A DNA stretch of 64,000 nucleotides from NCBI GenBank assembly GCA_017948555.1, contig JAFMYY010000003.1, forward strand, positions 124,001-188,000. Direction: 5' to 3'. Shown here piece after piece: positions 1 to 8,653 of the stretch. Position numbers and translations under genes: made by a program. Numbering within the stretch: position 1 is the first letter of the stretch; each line of letters starts with the position of its first letter. This DNA comes from Cesiribacteraceae bacterium YIM B00369 (GTDB lineage Bacteria; Bacteroidota; Bacteroidia; Cytophagales; Cyclobacteriaceae). The notes below the pieces were generated by a model. It saw only the letters and a list, made by a program, of their open reading frames with translations. It did no database searches and was not told where the DNA came from.

Positions 1-1427
1 TGCCCCAGCTCATTCCTGAGGGCCTCCACAATGGTTAAAGCTTTTTCAGGATACTGGCTCTCATCGCTTCCCTGCCAGATGTACGACCAGCTGCTGTGCA
101 GTGTCCCCAGTGAGTTGGCACCAGGACCTGCCACCAGTACTTTTGTATTTTTATCCAGTGGAAGCGCCTGCCCTTCATTTTTCAGTAAGGTAAGGCTTTC
201 AAGAGCCGCCTGCCTGGCAACGTTGTCGTATTCGGGAAGCTGCAGTCTGTTTTTAAGTTCCTCCTTCGGGAACGGATTATCCAAAAGGCCAAGCTTTTCC
301 TTCAGGTTCAGGATCCGGCGTACCGAAACATCAATACGCTCCTCCGAAATAGTTCCTTCCTTCACCAGCTCCACGAGCAAATCGTAGAAAGAATAATCCA
401 CAGGCACCATGCTCATATCAAGGCCTGCCTCTACAGCTATGCGTACAGCTTCTTTTGGTGTGGCAGCCACGCGGTGGCGGGTATGCAGGCGTATCACATC
501 TTCCCAGTCCGATACAGCCACGCCTTCAAAGCCAAGCTCATCCCGGAGAATGGTGGTCAGGTAATATTTACTTCCATGAACAGGCACTCCGTTAACCTCA
601 CCGGAGTTAATCATTACCGTAGCCGCACCAGCTTCCACCGCTGCTTTAAAAGGAGGCAGTACCCATTCGCGCAGCATGGTTTCAGGAATGTAAGAAGGAG
701 TTCTGTCCTTACCGGTAGCCGGCAGCGAATAACCCAGAAAGTGTTTCATACAGGAAGCGACGGTATGGTCCTGGTTCAGGCCATCCTGCTCATACCCCCT
801 GATAGTGGCCACACCCATCGTTTTCACCAGATACACATCTTCCCCAAAAGTTTCCTCGAAACGGGGCCACAGAGGCTGCCTGCCAATATCCAGTACCGGA
901 TCGAAGTTCCACGGAAGGCCGGCGGCGCGGGTTTCTGCAGCTGTAATTTCGGCAATCCGGCGGGCTATTTCAGGATTACGGCTGGCTGCAGTACCTATGT
1001 TATGAGGGAAAAGCGTTGAGCCTTTAATATAGTTGGCTCCATGAATGGCGTCGATTCCATAAATTACCGGAATACCCAGGTGGGATTCTTCTGTAGCTAC
1101 CGTCTGGATAGCGGTAAGGATTTCGTGCCACTGATCTATAGTATAGGCACTGCCTTTCACATTAAGAATGGAGCCAACATTTTTCTCAAGGAGGGCGGTA
1201 CGGAGCTTCTCCATATCCACTACAGTGGTTTCATCATCTTCCAGAATAAGGTCAATAGTTACCTGGGTCATCTGCCCCACCTTTTCTTCCACTGTCATTA
1301 CAGACAAAAGGCTGTCGACTCTGCTTGTTATGGCTGTAGCTGTGCTGGCAGAGGGCTGTGGAACACCACAGTACTGCAACAGCAGCGCAACGGAAAATAC
1401 CATTAAAAAAGATCTGTTACGATTCAT
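1..1427 (-). CDS. Glycoside hydrolase family 3 beta-glucosidase (BglX-like), C-terminus cut by window start
   Basis: Reading the minus strand from an ATG at 1427 gives 475 codons with no stop up to base 1, so the 3' end lies outside the window. The N-terminus is a hydrophobic export signal ending near Q-Y-C (not a clean lipobox). The GH3 catalytic barrel follows: the GIDAIHG stretch, the substrate-binding K-H-F motif (SCMKHFLGYS), and the nucleophile in SDW (Asp near residue 307, codon at 507-509). The second alpha/beta domain begins at LLKNEGQALPL near the window edge. GH3 enzymes release glucose from beta-glucan or cello-oligosaccharide ends, probably in the periplasm here. It lies downstream of the GH9 cellulase on the same strand, so the pair could take cellulose-like glucans to glucose. 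All plus-strand frames here are shadows. Confidence 0.93.
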   Translation of the reverse strand, partial: MNRNRSFLMVFSVALLLQYCGVPQPSASTATAITSRVDSLLSVMTVEEKVGQMTQVTIDLILEDDETTVVDMEKLRTALLEKNVGSILNVKGSAYTIDQWHEILTAIQTVATEESHLGIPVIYGIDAIHGANYIKGSTLFPHNIGTAASRNPEIARRIAEITAAETRAAGLPWNFDPVLDIGRQPLWPRFEETFGEDVYLVKTMGVATIRGYEQDGLNQDHTVASCMKHFLGYSLPATGKDRTPSYIPETMLREWVLPPFKAAVEAGAATVMINSGEVNGVPVHGSKYYLTTILRDELGFEGVAVSDWEDVIRLHTRHRVAATPKEAVRIAVEAGLDMSMVPVDYSFYDLLVELVKEGTISEERIDVSVRRILNLKEKLGLLDNPFPKEELKNRLQLPEYDNVARQAALESLTLLKNEGQALPLDKNTKVLVAGPGANSLGTLHSSWSYIWQGSDESQYPEKALTIVEALRNELG

Positions 1428-1508
1428 AGCTGATTAAAATTGAAATTCTATAGTTAAGGTAAAAGTGATAACAAAGTGAACCCTTCAATGCTGAAATAAA
1501 AGATAGCC

Positions 1509-1553
1509 AGCCTCCAGACTAAGTCAGGCGGAAGCCGGCTTAGTCTGGAGGCT
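1509..1553. repeat. Perfect 15-bp inverted repeat (REP-like hairpin or terminator)
   Basis: Arms 1509-1523 and 1539-1553 (AGCCTCCAGACTAAG and its exact reverse complement) enclose a 15-nt loop that itself holds a GGC/GCC mini-stem. It sits between the GH9 stop and the GH3 start. On the minus strand it is followed by only a weak T-rich stretch, so it may be a terminator for the GH9 gene, a processing site, or a dispersed palindromic element. Confidence 0.75.
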
Positions 1554-1673
1554 ACAAAACAAGTCATGCATGATTTGCACTTCTGCTTATATTAAAACAC
1601 ACACCATTTCCGCTGTAAACCCTTCACAATAAAAGGAATCCGGAAACCAACCACAAACAGGAGGCAGTTAAAT

Positions 1674-3479
1674 TTAATTACCTTTACCTTTCGTGTATCC
1701 CGCTTCCTGCTTCAGCGCTTCCATGGCCGATAATAGATACACAAAAGGAGCATTCCAGTTGATGGCTATTTCGTTAGAGGCATAAGAGCAAACCTCATCC
1801 ACATAAGATTCATCCGCTGCTTTTGAAGGGTAGGCACAGCCATCCTGCTGCCCCGGATTAGGACCACCTGCCAGTAAACCCGGAACAGGGGCCTCCACCC
1901 CATCGGATTCTGAAGGACGATGATGAGGATGCATGGGTGTTTTATCACCGTAACCGGTCAGGAAGGAAAAGCCTGTTGCATTTCTTCCGAGGAGATAATC
2001 CAGATTCGACAGTGCATAATCGAGATATCTCCGGTCCTTCGTAAAATTATACACCTGCACAAGGGCAATTCCCTGATTTGCTGCCACTGCATTACTTCCC
2101 CAAACAAAATCGGCAGGATTTCCGCCCATCACAACATTCCAGGGGTTCTCACCGGCCCCGCTTATCAGTTTTTCTGCCAGAAGAACCAGAGCTCTTTTAA
2201 TTTCAGGAAGATCCTTTTGCACAGCCGGCGAAAGCTCCTTTTCGAAACGCAGCAGGGAATAGTACCCCAACAAACCCACCTGCCCCCACGATGGAAGGAT
2301 CGCAGATTCTCCCGGTGCTGTTTTCACCGCATTATAATAATACTCATCCTTTGTGGTTATATAAAGCTCTGCGGCAGCCCATAAAAACTCATCGCTCACA
2401 TCCTTGTCCCCATAAGTGCCTGTATTCACATCAGGATCATACTGTTTATTCATTTCCTGCTGATCGTACAAAACTGCAGGATTTTCACGCCCCCATTTCC
2501 AGGCAGCTTCAGCTGCAACCAGGCAGGAGTCTGGCAGCCCCGGAAGCTCCTCCTCAAAATCCATGAATACACGACTGGCCTGCGCCATAACAGCCGCAAA
2601 ATCCAGTGTTGCAGCAGTAGTCTTTTTTACCACATAGCGCTGCGCTTTCGCATCTGCAGGCATGGTGTTCATTCCTTCAAATTCTGCGGTGGTAAGTTTG
2701 TGGTACACCCCACCGTCCTCAGGGTCCTGCATGCTCAGCATCCAGCGGAGGTTATATAAAATTTCATCCAGCAGGTCCGGCAGCTTATTAGTGCTTTCAG
2801 GTATATGAATGTCCAGTTCCTTATAAAAAGCCGGAAAATCCTCATAAGCAGACAACATAGTGCCCATGGTAATACCGCTGTTTACAATATATTTATTATA
2901 GTCTCCGGCATCGTACCAGCCACCGGGAGAGGAAATAAAAGTTCCTGCAGGACGTTTTTTGCCGGCCGCAGATGGATGCACCTGCACCCGGTTATCAGGA
3001 TGCCCTGCCGCACGGCTCCATACTCCGGCGTATTCCTCCTCAAGTCCCACTGAAGCCCGCTGAAAATAAAAAGCCTTAACAGACGCTTTAGCTATCTCTT
3101 CATGCACATTGCGCTGTATATCAAAAGGATATGAATACCCCACATCCGGAATGGCCAGCACATAAACTCCTGCCGCATTCACGGATGAAAAATCTGCCAC
3201 CCTTATAAATCCGGAGGAATATTTTAATTCTCTCTCTCCACCCAGGCGGCCTGTATACACTGTATCTGAAAAATCCGTGGTGGTTATATAAAAAACACTT
3301 TGCTCAACTTCGCCATTCACCACAGCTACTTTGGGGCCTCCGGGATAAAACCCGATTTGATTCAGGCGTATCTGATCGGTCTGTTTAAGCGCTGTAACCT
3401 CAACGGGTGCTGTTGCACAGGAAGTAGCCATCCATAAAACAGCTGCAACACCAACAATAAAAATATCTTTCACCATCAT
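1674..3479 (-). CDS. Glycoside hydrolase family 9 cellulase, lipoprotein
   Basis: 601 residues from the chosen ATG at 3479. An in-frame ATG at 3530 would put 17 extra polar residues before the signal peptide. The start at 3479 gives a clean SPII signal with lipid-acceptor Cys about residue 21 (M-A-T-S-C). After it come an Ig-like CelD_N domain (roughly 33-125) and the GH9 (alpha/alpha)6 barrel. Diagnostic GH9 motifs are visible: GGWYDAGDYNKY (catalytic base Asp, near residue 190), PHHRPSESDG (active-site His/Arg loop) and the C-terminal NEIAINWNAP (catalytic acid Glu). GH9 enzymes are inverting endo- or processive glucanases. The N-terminal Ig module and lipid anchor suggest a cell-attached enzyme feeding the GH3 beta-glucosidase downstream. 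No dockerin, CBM or T9SS tail is present. Confidence 0.95.
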   Translation of the reverse strand: MMVKDIFIVGVAAVLWMATSCATAPVEVTALKQTDQIRLNQIGFYPGGPKVAVVNGEVEQSVFYITTTDFSDTVYTGRLGGERELKYSSGFIRVADFSSVNAAGVYVLAIPDVGYSYPFDIQRNVHEEIAKASVKAFYFQRASVGLEEEYAGVWSRAAGHPDNRVQVHPSAAGKKRPAGTFISSPGGWYDAGDYNKYIVNSGITMGTMLSAYEDFPAFYKELDIHIPESTNKLPDLLDEILYNLRWMLSMQDPEDGGVYHKLTTAEFEGMNTMPADAKAQRYVVKKTTAATLDFAAVMAQASRVFMDFEEELPGLPDSCLVAAEAAWKWGRENPAVLYDQQEMNKQYDPDVNTGTYGDKDVSDEFLWAAAELYITTKDEYYYNAVKTAPGESAILPSWGQVGLLGYYSLLRFEKELSPAVQKDLPEIKRALVLLAEKLISGAGENPWNVVMGGNPADFVWGSNAVAANQGIALVQVYNFTKDRRYLDYALSNLDYLLGRNATGFSFLTGYGDKTPMHPHHRPSESDGVEAPVPGLLAGGPNPGQQDGCAYPSKAADESYVDEVCSYASNEIAINWNAPFVYLLSAMEALKQEAGYTKGKGN

Positions 3480-3530
3480 TGAAATCTTTTTTTCTGATAC
3501 CCCCGGCTGGAAACCACCTGAAATCATCAC

Positions 3531-3888
3531 CTGGCTATTCTTCCATCAGTCATAATTTTCCGGCTGTTTAATTCCGTTTCAAACTCACCAAATGTGCGGT
3601 TAAATTTTTCAAAACCACCCCATGGAACACATTGCTGTATTGAACTTCCTTAGCATATTTTAACACAATTATGCTCTGCAATGCCTGTTCCTTTTTTTTA
3701 TTTACAAGATACTAAATAAACCTTCCATTCAAACAATAAACACCTGCGCAAAAGAACCTCATCAAGCCTGCCTCCATATACTCTTCAAAATTCTCTTTAT
3801 TGATTCTTCACCTAAAAACAACATTAAAATATTGCTTAGGTAAAACAGACCCCTTATATTTGGCGTTATTTAAAATTAATCTAAATAA
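3531..3888. other. Divergent intergenic region, no gene
   Basis: 358 bp between the divergent GH9 and LuxR-type genes. It is AT-rich with no open frame of note. The only recognisable signal is the plus-strand promoter at 3831-3862; no -7 element was found for the GH9 direction. Confidence 0.6.
3831..3862 (+). promoter_or_regulatory. Bacteroidota-type promoter for the LuxR regulator
   Basis: ATTG at 3831-3834 (-33 element) is separated by 20 bp from TATATTTG at 3855-3862, a full match to the -7 consensus TAnnTTTG. Transcription would start near 3869, giving a leader of about 20 nt before the ATG at 3889. Confidence 0.7.
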
Positions 3889-4530
3889 ATGGGAGCAATT
3901 CAAATTCTTCTTGCCGAACAACAACCCCTCATTGCTGCGGGCCTGAAGTATTTTATTGCTGAGCAGGAAACCTTCACTATATGCGGGGAGGCAGGAAACA
4001 GGGATGATCTGTTTACCCTGCTCAAAAACTTACAGCCCCGGCTGCTCATTATTGCCCACGATACCCTGCCTGGCTTCAGGGTCAGTGACTTTGCTGAAAT
4101 TCAACAAATTGCTCCTGACACAAATATTCTGGCTATTTCGTCAAAGGTGGAGAAAAATGAAATTCTGCAGGTAGCAGGAAGCGGGGTAATAGGATTCCTG
4201 ACCAGGGAATGTAGCTACAATGAAATTATAAATGCCATACGGGCCACCGCCGGAGGCGAAAAATTCTACTGCGGAAAAATACTGGATATCCTTACCGAAA
4301 AACAAAGTCCTGCAATGGCCTTACCTGGCCCAGATCAGCTTACAAGCAGGGAAATTCAAATAATCCGCTGTATTACCGAGGGCCAGTCCACCAAGGAAAT
4401 AGCTGACAACCTGAACCTGAGCATGCATACCATCAATGCATACAGGAAGAGTATACTCCAGAAAATGGAGGTACGCTCCCCCGCAGAACTTGCCGTAAGA
4501 GCCATAAAAATGGGTATTATAAATATATAA
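3889..4530 (+). CDS. LuxR/NarL-family transcriptional regulator with degenerate receiver
   Basis: 213 residues. Residues 4-122 have the length and pattern of a response-regulator receiver, and 150-212 form a LuxR-type HTH (LTSREIQIIRCITEGQSTKEIA). The receiver has lost its chemistry: the acidic pair is Glu10-Gln11, the phospho-acceptor position before TLP is His57 (with Asp58 one step off register), and the switch Lys is Arg106 in GFLTR. Known NarL/FixJ proteins need Asp phosphorylation to dimerise; this one is probably controlled another way (ligand, protein partner or expression level). It has no adjacent kinase. It is monocistronic, with its own promoter and a terminator at 4532-4567. Confidence 0.9.
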   Translation: MGAIQILLAEQQPLIAAGLKYFIAEQETFTICGEAGNRDDLFTLLKNLQPRLLIIAHDTLPGFRVSDFAEIQQIAPDTNILAISSKVEKNEILQVAGSGVIGFLTRECSYNEIINAIRATAGGEKFYCGKILDILTEKQSPAMALPGPDQLTSREIQIIRCITEGQSTKEIADNLNLSMHTINAYRKSILQKMEVRSPAELAVRAIKMGIINI

Positions 4531-4531
4531 A

Positions 4532-4567
4532 AAAAGCCTGCCGCTTCTGGTAAAGCAACAGGCTTTT
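4532..4567. terminator. Bidirectional intrinsic terminator
   Basis: AAAAGCCTG pairs with CAGGCTTTT around an inner GCTT/AAGC stem, with A and T runs on the two sides. It lies between the convergent LuxR-type gene and hflX and can serve both. Confidence 0.8.
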
Positions 4568-4618
4568 ATCTTTATATATTATTTTATCAGGTACTGATAT
4601 TAAAATTTATTACCTGCT

Positions 4619-5842
4619 TTAATACACTTCGTTCTTCAGGTAATTAGGGAAGATGGTATAATGCTTATCAGCCACCAGCTCAAATACCTGCTTACGCATT
4701 TCCTGGATATTAACCTTCTTCAGGGCAGAAATAAAGACTTTCTCTACTCCTTCTTTCCGCTCCTCCCGGAAAGCATTAAGGTTTATCCAGACAGGGTCAG
4801 CTTCCTGAGCTGCCTGCTCACTTTCCTCCATTTCATTCAAAGGAGCTTCTTCAAGATAATTATCCGGAAGGGCATCAACCTTATTATAAACCATCAAAGT
4901 AGGCTTATCTCCTGCTCCTATTTCGGCAAGGGTACCATCCACGATCTCTATTTGTTCATGGCAGGCCGGATGCGACACATCGACCACATGAAGCAATATA
5001 TCAGCTTCACTAATCTCGTCGAGTGTTGATTTAAAGCACTCCACAAGGGTGTGAGGAAGTTTCCGGATAAAACCAACCGTATCGGTTAACAGAAACGGAA
5101 TCTGGTTCACAACCACCTTCCGCACAGTGGAATCCACTGTTGCAAACAGCTTATCTTCGGCAAACACATCGGCTTTGGAAAGCATTTGCATGATAGTTGA
5201 TTTACCGACGTTTGTATAACCTACCAGGGCTACACGAACCATACGGTCGCGGTGCTTACGGCGGGTTTCACTCTGCTTTTCTATCTTATCAAGCTTTTCC
5301 CGCAGGAGGGATATTTTATCCCGCACAATCCTGCGGTCAGTTTCAAGTTCCTTTTCACCAGGACCACGCATACCTATACCACCTTTTTGCTTGCTAAGGT
5401 GAGACCACATACGCGTTAAGCGGGGTAGCAGGTACTGGTACTGCGCCAGCTCTACCTGGGCCTTTGCCTGGGCAGTTTTAGCCCGTAATGAAAATATATT
5501 CAGGATAAGCAGGCTCCGGTCGAGGATTTTTACCTCAAGCTCTCTTTCCAGGTTACGCACCTGCGAAGGAGTCAGGTCATCATCAAAAATAACCATATCA
5601 GCCTCCGAAGCCTTCACGTAATTTTTAATCTCATCGAGCTTCCCTTTTCCCACAAAAGTGCGGATGTCGGGCTTCTCAAGTTTTTGCGTAAAGAATTTAA
5701 TTGTTTTTGCACCTGAGGTTTCCGCAAGAAAAGCCAATTCCTCCAGGTACTCATTTGCCTGACCTGCCGATTGCTGAGGAGTTATCAAAGCAACCAGAAC
5801 AGCGGTTTCCTGCTTTTCAGCAGTAGAAAAAGTTTTTATCAT
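4619..5842 (-). CDS. hflX: GTPase HflX (ribosome-splitting)
   Basis: 407 residues. The N-terminal HflX domain (about 15-190) contains the helical linker with GGIGMRGPGEKELETDRR. The G domain has G1 GYTNVGKST (208-216), G3 DTVG (254-257), G4 NKVD (320-323) and G5 SA (372-373). HflX binds the 50S subunit and splits stalled or hibernating 70S ribosomes after heat or antibiotic stress. An acidic insertion of about 40 residues (326-369, rich in Glu) lies between G4 and G5, longer than in Escherichia coli HflX. The C-terminus is short. The gene stands alone, convergent with the LuxR-type gene. Confidence 0.96.
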   Translation of the reverse strand: MIKTFSTAEKQETAVLVALITPQQSAGQANEYLEELAFLAETSGAKTIKFFTQKLEKPDIRTFVGKGKLDEIKNYVKASEADMVIFDDDLTPSQVRNLERELEVKILDRSLLILNIFSLRAKTAQAKAQVELAQYQYLLPRLTRMWSHLSKQKGGIGMRGPGEKELETDRRIVRDKISLLREKLDKIEKQSETRRKHRDRMVRVALVGYTNVGKSTIMQMLSKADVFAEDKLFATVDSTVRKVVVNQIPFLLTDTVGFIRKLPHTLVECFKSTLDEISEADILLHVVDVSHPACHEQIEIVDGTLAEIGAGDKPTLMVYNKVDALPDNYLEEAPLNEMEESEQAAQEADPVWINLNAFREERKEGVEKVFISALKKVNIQEMRKQVFELVADKHYTIFPNYLKNEVY

Positions 5843-6123
5843 TCAGTATAAATTAGTCAGTTGTTGATGTATCGTAATGCAAAATCAGCTTTCAATATTC
5901 CGTAAGCTGCCTGCAATTTATTTTAATTTTGAAATTATAATATAGTAACACACTTAAATAAACAAGAGTTTCCCGGAAAAAAAATTTAATGTGCTGTATT
6001 ATAAACTTTTGTCTTTAACAATTTAACTATAATTTCTTAATTTTACAGGATTAAAATTATTACATATTCCGTGCCAGTTCAATTCCTGCATTCTCATAAG
6101 TACAAAAGAATGCTGCCTGCTGT

Positions 6124-7233
6124 ATGAAAAAAGTTGCTATAGTAATTAATACTTCCTGGAATATTTTCAACTTCAGGCTCAATCTCGTTAAAGCTTTACA
6201 GGCAAAAGGCATGCAGGTTTATGCCATTGCTCCCACCGATGGCTACTCAGACAAGCTAAAGGAGGCAGGCTGTATATTTATTCCACTGAACATGCACAGC
6301 AGCGGCTCAAACCCTTTCCACGAAATAGGAATTGTTTCCGGCTTATACCAGGTTTACCGTACTATAAAGCCTGATGTTGTTTTACATTACACCATAAAAC
6401 CTAATGTTTACGGCACAATAGCAGCAAGGGCTCTGGGAATTCCATGCATCAATAATGTAAGCGGCCTTGGCACTGCATTCCTCAACAATACCATGGTGGC
6501 AAAAGTAGCGCGCAAGCTCTATGGCATTGCCTTCAGGTACCCGCAGAAAGTCTTTTTCCAGAACCCCGATGACCAGCAGCTGTTTCTGAAGTTTAAGCTT
6601 GTACGCCCCGGAATAACAGAGGTAATCCCGGGCTCCGGGATCGACACCTCCCGGTTTCAGCCAAACGGTCAACACATTTCCACTCCCTTTACCTTCCTGG
6701 TAATCTCAAGATTACTGTACGATAAAGGCATTGCAGAATATATAGAAGCAATTAAAATACTGAAGAACAAAGGCATAAATGCCCGCTTTCAGCTTTTGGG
6801 AGCCTCCGACCCGGGGCACCGCCGCGGTATACCCATGTCAGAAATTAACCAATGGATAAAAGACAAAACAGTGGAATACCTGGGCACAACCGATAATGTG
6901 CAGCCTTTCATCCATAAAGCCGATTGCGTGGTTTTACCCTCTTACCGTGAAGGAACTCCACGTACCCTGCTGGAAGCTGCCAGTTCAGGAAAACCTATTG
7001 TAACTACAAATGTACCCGGCTGCAACAATGTGGTGCAGCATGGCGTAAACGGCTTTCTCTGCAAGGCAAAGGACCCTGCCGACCTGGCCGGAAAAATGGA
7101 GAAGATGTATCAGCTGGACCACGAAAGCCTGCTGGAGCTTGGCAGGAACAGCCGCCATATTGCAGTAACGAATTTTGATGAAAAGGTAGTAATAGACCGC
7201 TACCTTGTAGCGATTGAGGAAATTGCTGGTTAA
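6124..7233 (+). CDS. Glycosyltransferase family 4 (exopolysaccharide/O-antigen type)
   Basis: 369 residues with GT-B fold. The N-terminal acceptor domain starts IVINTSWNIFNFRLNL, as in the PglA/WbpX-like group of GT4 enzymes. The C-terminal nucleotide-sugar domain has GSGIDTSRFQP and the EX7E motif in EGTPRTLLEAASSGKP (about 277-292). It transfers a sugar from an NDP- or UDP-sugar to a lipid-linked intermediate at the cytoplasmic face of the membrane; donor and acceptor cannot be read from sequence. It is the first gene of the polysaccharide block, 57 bp before rfbC. The stop codon lies in TAACTTTG (7231-7238), which also matches a -7 element, so rfbC may have its own start site. Confidence 0.9.
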   Translation: MKKVAIVINTSWNIFNFRLNLVKALQAKGMQVYAIAPTDGYSDKLKEAGCIFIPLNMHSSGSNPFHEIGIVSGLYQVYRTIKPDVVLHYTIKPNVYGTIAARALGIPCINNVSGLGTAFLNNTMVAKVARKLYGIAFRYPQKVFFQNPDDQQLFLKFKLVRPGITEVIPGSGIDTSRFQPNGQHISTPFTFLVISRLLYDKGIAEYIEAIKILKNKGINARFQLLGASDPGHRRGIPMSEINQWIKDKTVEYLGTTDNVQPFIHKADCVVLPSYREGTPRTLLEAASSGKPIVTTNVPGCNNVVQHGVNGFLCKAKDPADLAGKMEKMYQLDHESLLELGRNSRHIAVTNFDEKVVIDRYLVAIEEIAG

Positions 7234-7290
7234 CTTTGTTTTGGCTAAAAACCTGTTCTTCTTATCCGGTAATAAATTAAATATAAAAAA

Positions 7291-7845
7291 ATGCGTCTGG
7301 AAAAAACTCCCATCAACGGACTTTTAGAGGTCTACCCATTTGTTCTGAAGGACGAAAGAGGATATTTTTTTGAATCTTACCAGTTTAAAAAGTTAAAAGA
7401 ACTGGGCATTAAAGATAACTTTGTTCAGGACAACCAGTCTTTATCCTCAAAAGGAGTTTTAAGAGGCATACACCTCCAGAAGGCCCCAAGTCAGCAGGCA
7501 AAGCTGATCAGGGTAATCAAAGGCCGCGTACTCGATGTTGCTGTGGACCTCCGCCAGGACTCCCCTACTTTCGGGCAGCACCATAAAGTAATTTTAGACG
7601 ACAGGAACCACAATATGTTTTATATTCCTGAAGGTTTTGGCCATGGCTTCCTGGCATTGGAAGACACTATTCTGCTTTATAAATGCAATGACTTTTATGA
7701 TAAGCCTGCCGAATCAGGTATTATATGGAACGACCCTGACCTGAATATAGACTGGGGACATGAAGCTGCAGGCATTGCCCGGCCACAAATATCAGAGAAA
7801 GACCTTCAGCTTCCTTCCTTTAAGGAATTCGCCCAAAGCCTGTAA
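7291..7845 (+). CDS. rfbC: dTDP-4-dehydrorhamnose 3,5-epimerase
   Basis: 184 residues, the usual length for RmlC/RfbC. Cupin fold with the catalytic His in LRGIHLQ (His61), the signature NMFYIPEGFGHGFLALED (Tyr about 111) and the ending NDPDLNIDW. It epimerises C3 and C5 of dTDP-4-keto-6-deoxyglucose in dTDP-L-rhamnose synthesis. rfbA, rfbB and rfbD are not in the window, so the pathway must be completed elsewhere, or the product is another 6-deoxy sugar. Its presence suggests that the exported polymer contains rhamnose or a related sugar. The next start (7856) is 10 bp past its stop. Confidence 0.95.
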   Translation: MRLEKTPINGLLEVYPFVLKDERGYFFESYQFKKLKELGIKDNFVQDNQSLSSKGVLRGIHLQKAPSQQAKLIRVIKGRVLDVAVDLRQDSPTFGQHHKVILDDRNHNMFYIPEGFGHGFLALEDTILLYKCNDFYDKPAESGIIWNDPDLNIDWGHEAAGIARPQISEKDLQLPSFKEFAQSL

Positions 7846-7855
7846 TAAAATCATT

Positions 7856-8650
7856 ATGCTAAAACAGCTTTTCCACCTTGTTGTAATTCCCTGCATTATT
7901 ATCACCTTAACAGCTTCCTGTAAAATATATAAACAGGATATTATGTTACGGACAGATGCGGTTAATCCTGCACTACTGCGCCGGGAAATGGCTGAGGCAG
8001 AAAAGAATTACACTATTCAGGCAAATGATTTTCTGGAAGTGGAAGTATATACTAATAAAGGCGAACGGATAATTGACCCTGACTTTGAGCTCCTTAAAGA
8101 ACTCCGCATTGCAGGAGGGCAAACCCAGAACAACAGAATCAGGCCGCAATACCTTGTACAGCAAAACGGAATGGTAAAGCTGCCCATGACAGGAGAAATT
8201 TACCTACAGGGCTACACCCTCAATCAGGCCGACAGCATACTGGAAGCAGCATATAACGAATTCTACAAAGGCTCCTTTGTAATTACCCGTTTTGTAAATA
8301 AACGGGTGGTGGTGCTTGGTGCCACCGGGGGCCAGGTAATCCCCCTCCTGAACCAGAATATGAACCTGCTGGAAGTCCTTGCCCTGGCAGGTGGTATTGC
8401 AGGCAAAGGAAAAGCCCATAATATAAGACTAATCAGGGGCGACCTTGATAACCCGCAGGTACATCTTATAGACCTGAGCACGATAGATGGCATGCAAAAA
8501 GCAGCTCTCCGGGTGGAACCCGGAGATATTGTATATATTGAACCCGTCCGGAGGGTATTAACGGAAACTATTCGGGACATAACTCCTGTTGTAGGCCTGG
8601 TAGCAAATGCACTTACTTTGCTTATAGTAATTATTAATCTCAATAATTAA
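7856..8650 (+). CDS. Wza-like polysaccharide export lipoprotein
   Basis: 264 residues from the ATG at 7856. A longer frame running back to 7760 overlaps rfbC and lacks a signal peptide, so I reject that start. A lipobox L-T-A-S-C lies at about residue 22. The Poly_export domain (YTIQANDFLEVEVYTNKGE, about 45-150) is followed by an SLBB-type domain (VVVLGATGGQVIPLL...) and a C-terminal hydrophobic helix (ITPVVGLVANALTLLIVIINL), like the outer-membrane helix of Wza-type exporters. It should form the outer-membrane exit channel for the polymer made by this cluster and pair with the Wzc-like protein encoded 3 bp downstream. Confidence 0.93.
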   Translation: MLKQLFHLVVIPCIIITLTASCKIYKQDIMLRTDAVNPALLRREMAEAEKNYTIQANDFLEVEVYTNKGERIIDPDFELLKELRIAGGQTQNNRIRPQYLVQQNGMVKLPMTGEIYLQGYTLNQADSILEAAYNEFYKGSFVITRFVNKRVVVLGATGGQVIPLLNQNMNLLEVLALAGGIAGKGKAHNIRLIRGDLDNPQVHLIDLSTIDGMQKAALRVEPGDIVYIEPVRRVLTETIRDITPVVGLVANALTLLIVIINLNN

Positions 8651-8653
8651 CCG

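Noticed and set aside
31-1437. Several plus-strand open frames over the first 1.4 kb
   Set aside because: They oppose the GH3 gene, whose motifs (KHF, SDW) are clear on the minus strand; the plus-strand products have no recognisable features.
7760-8650. Longer Wza-like protein starting within rfbC
   Set aside because: The extra residues overlap rfbC out of frame and would bury the lipoprotein signal; the ATG at 7856 is the sensible start.
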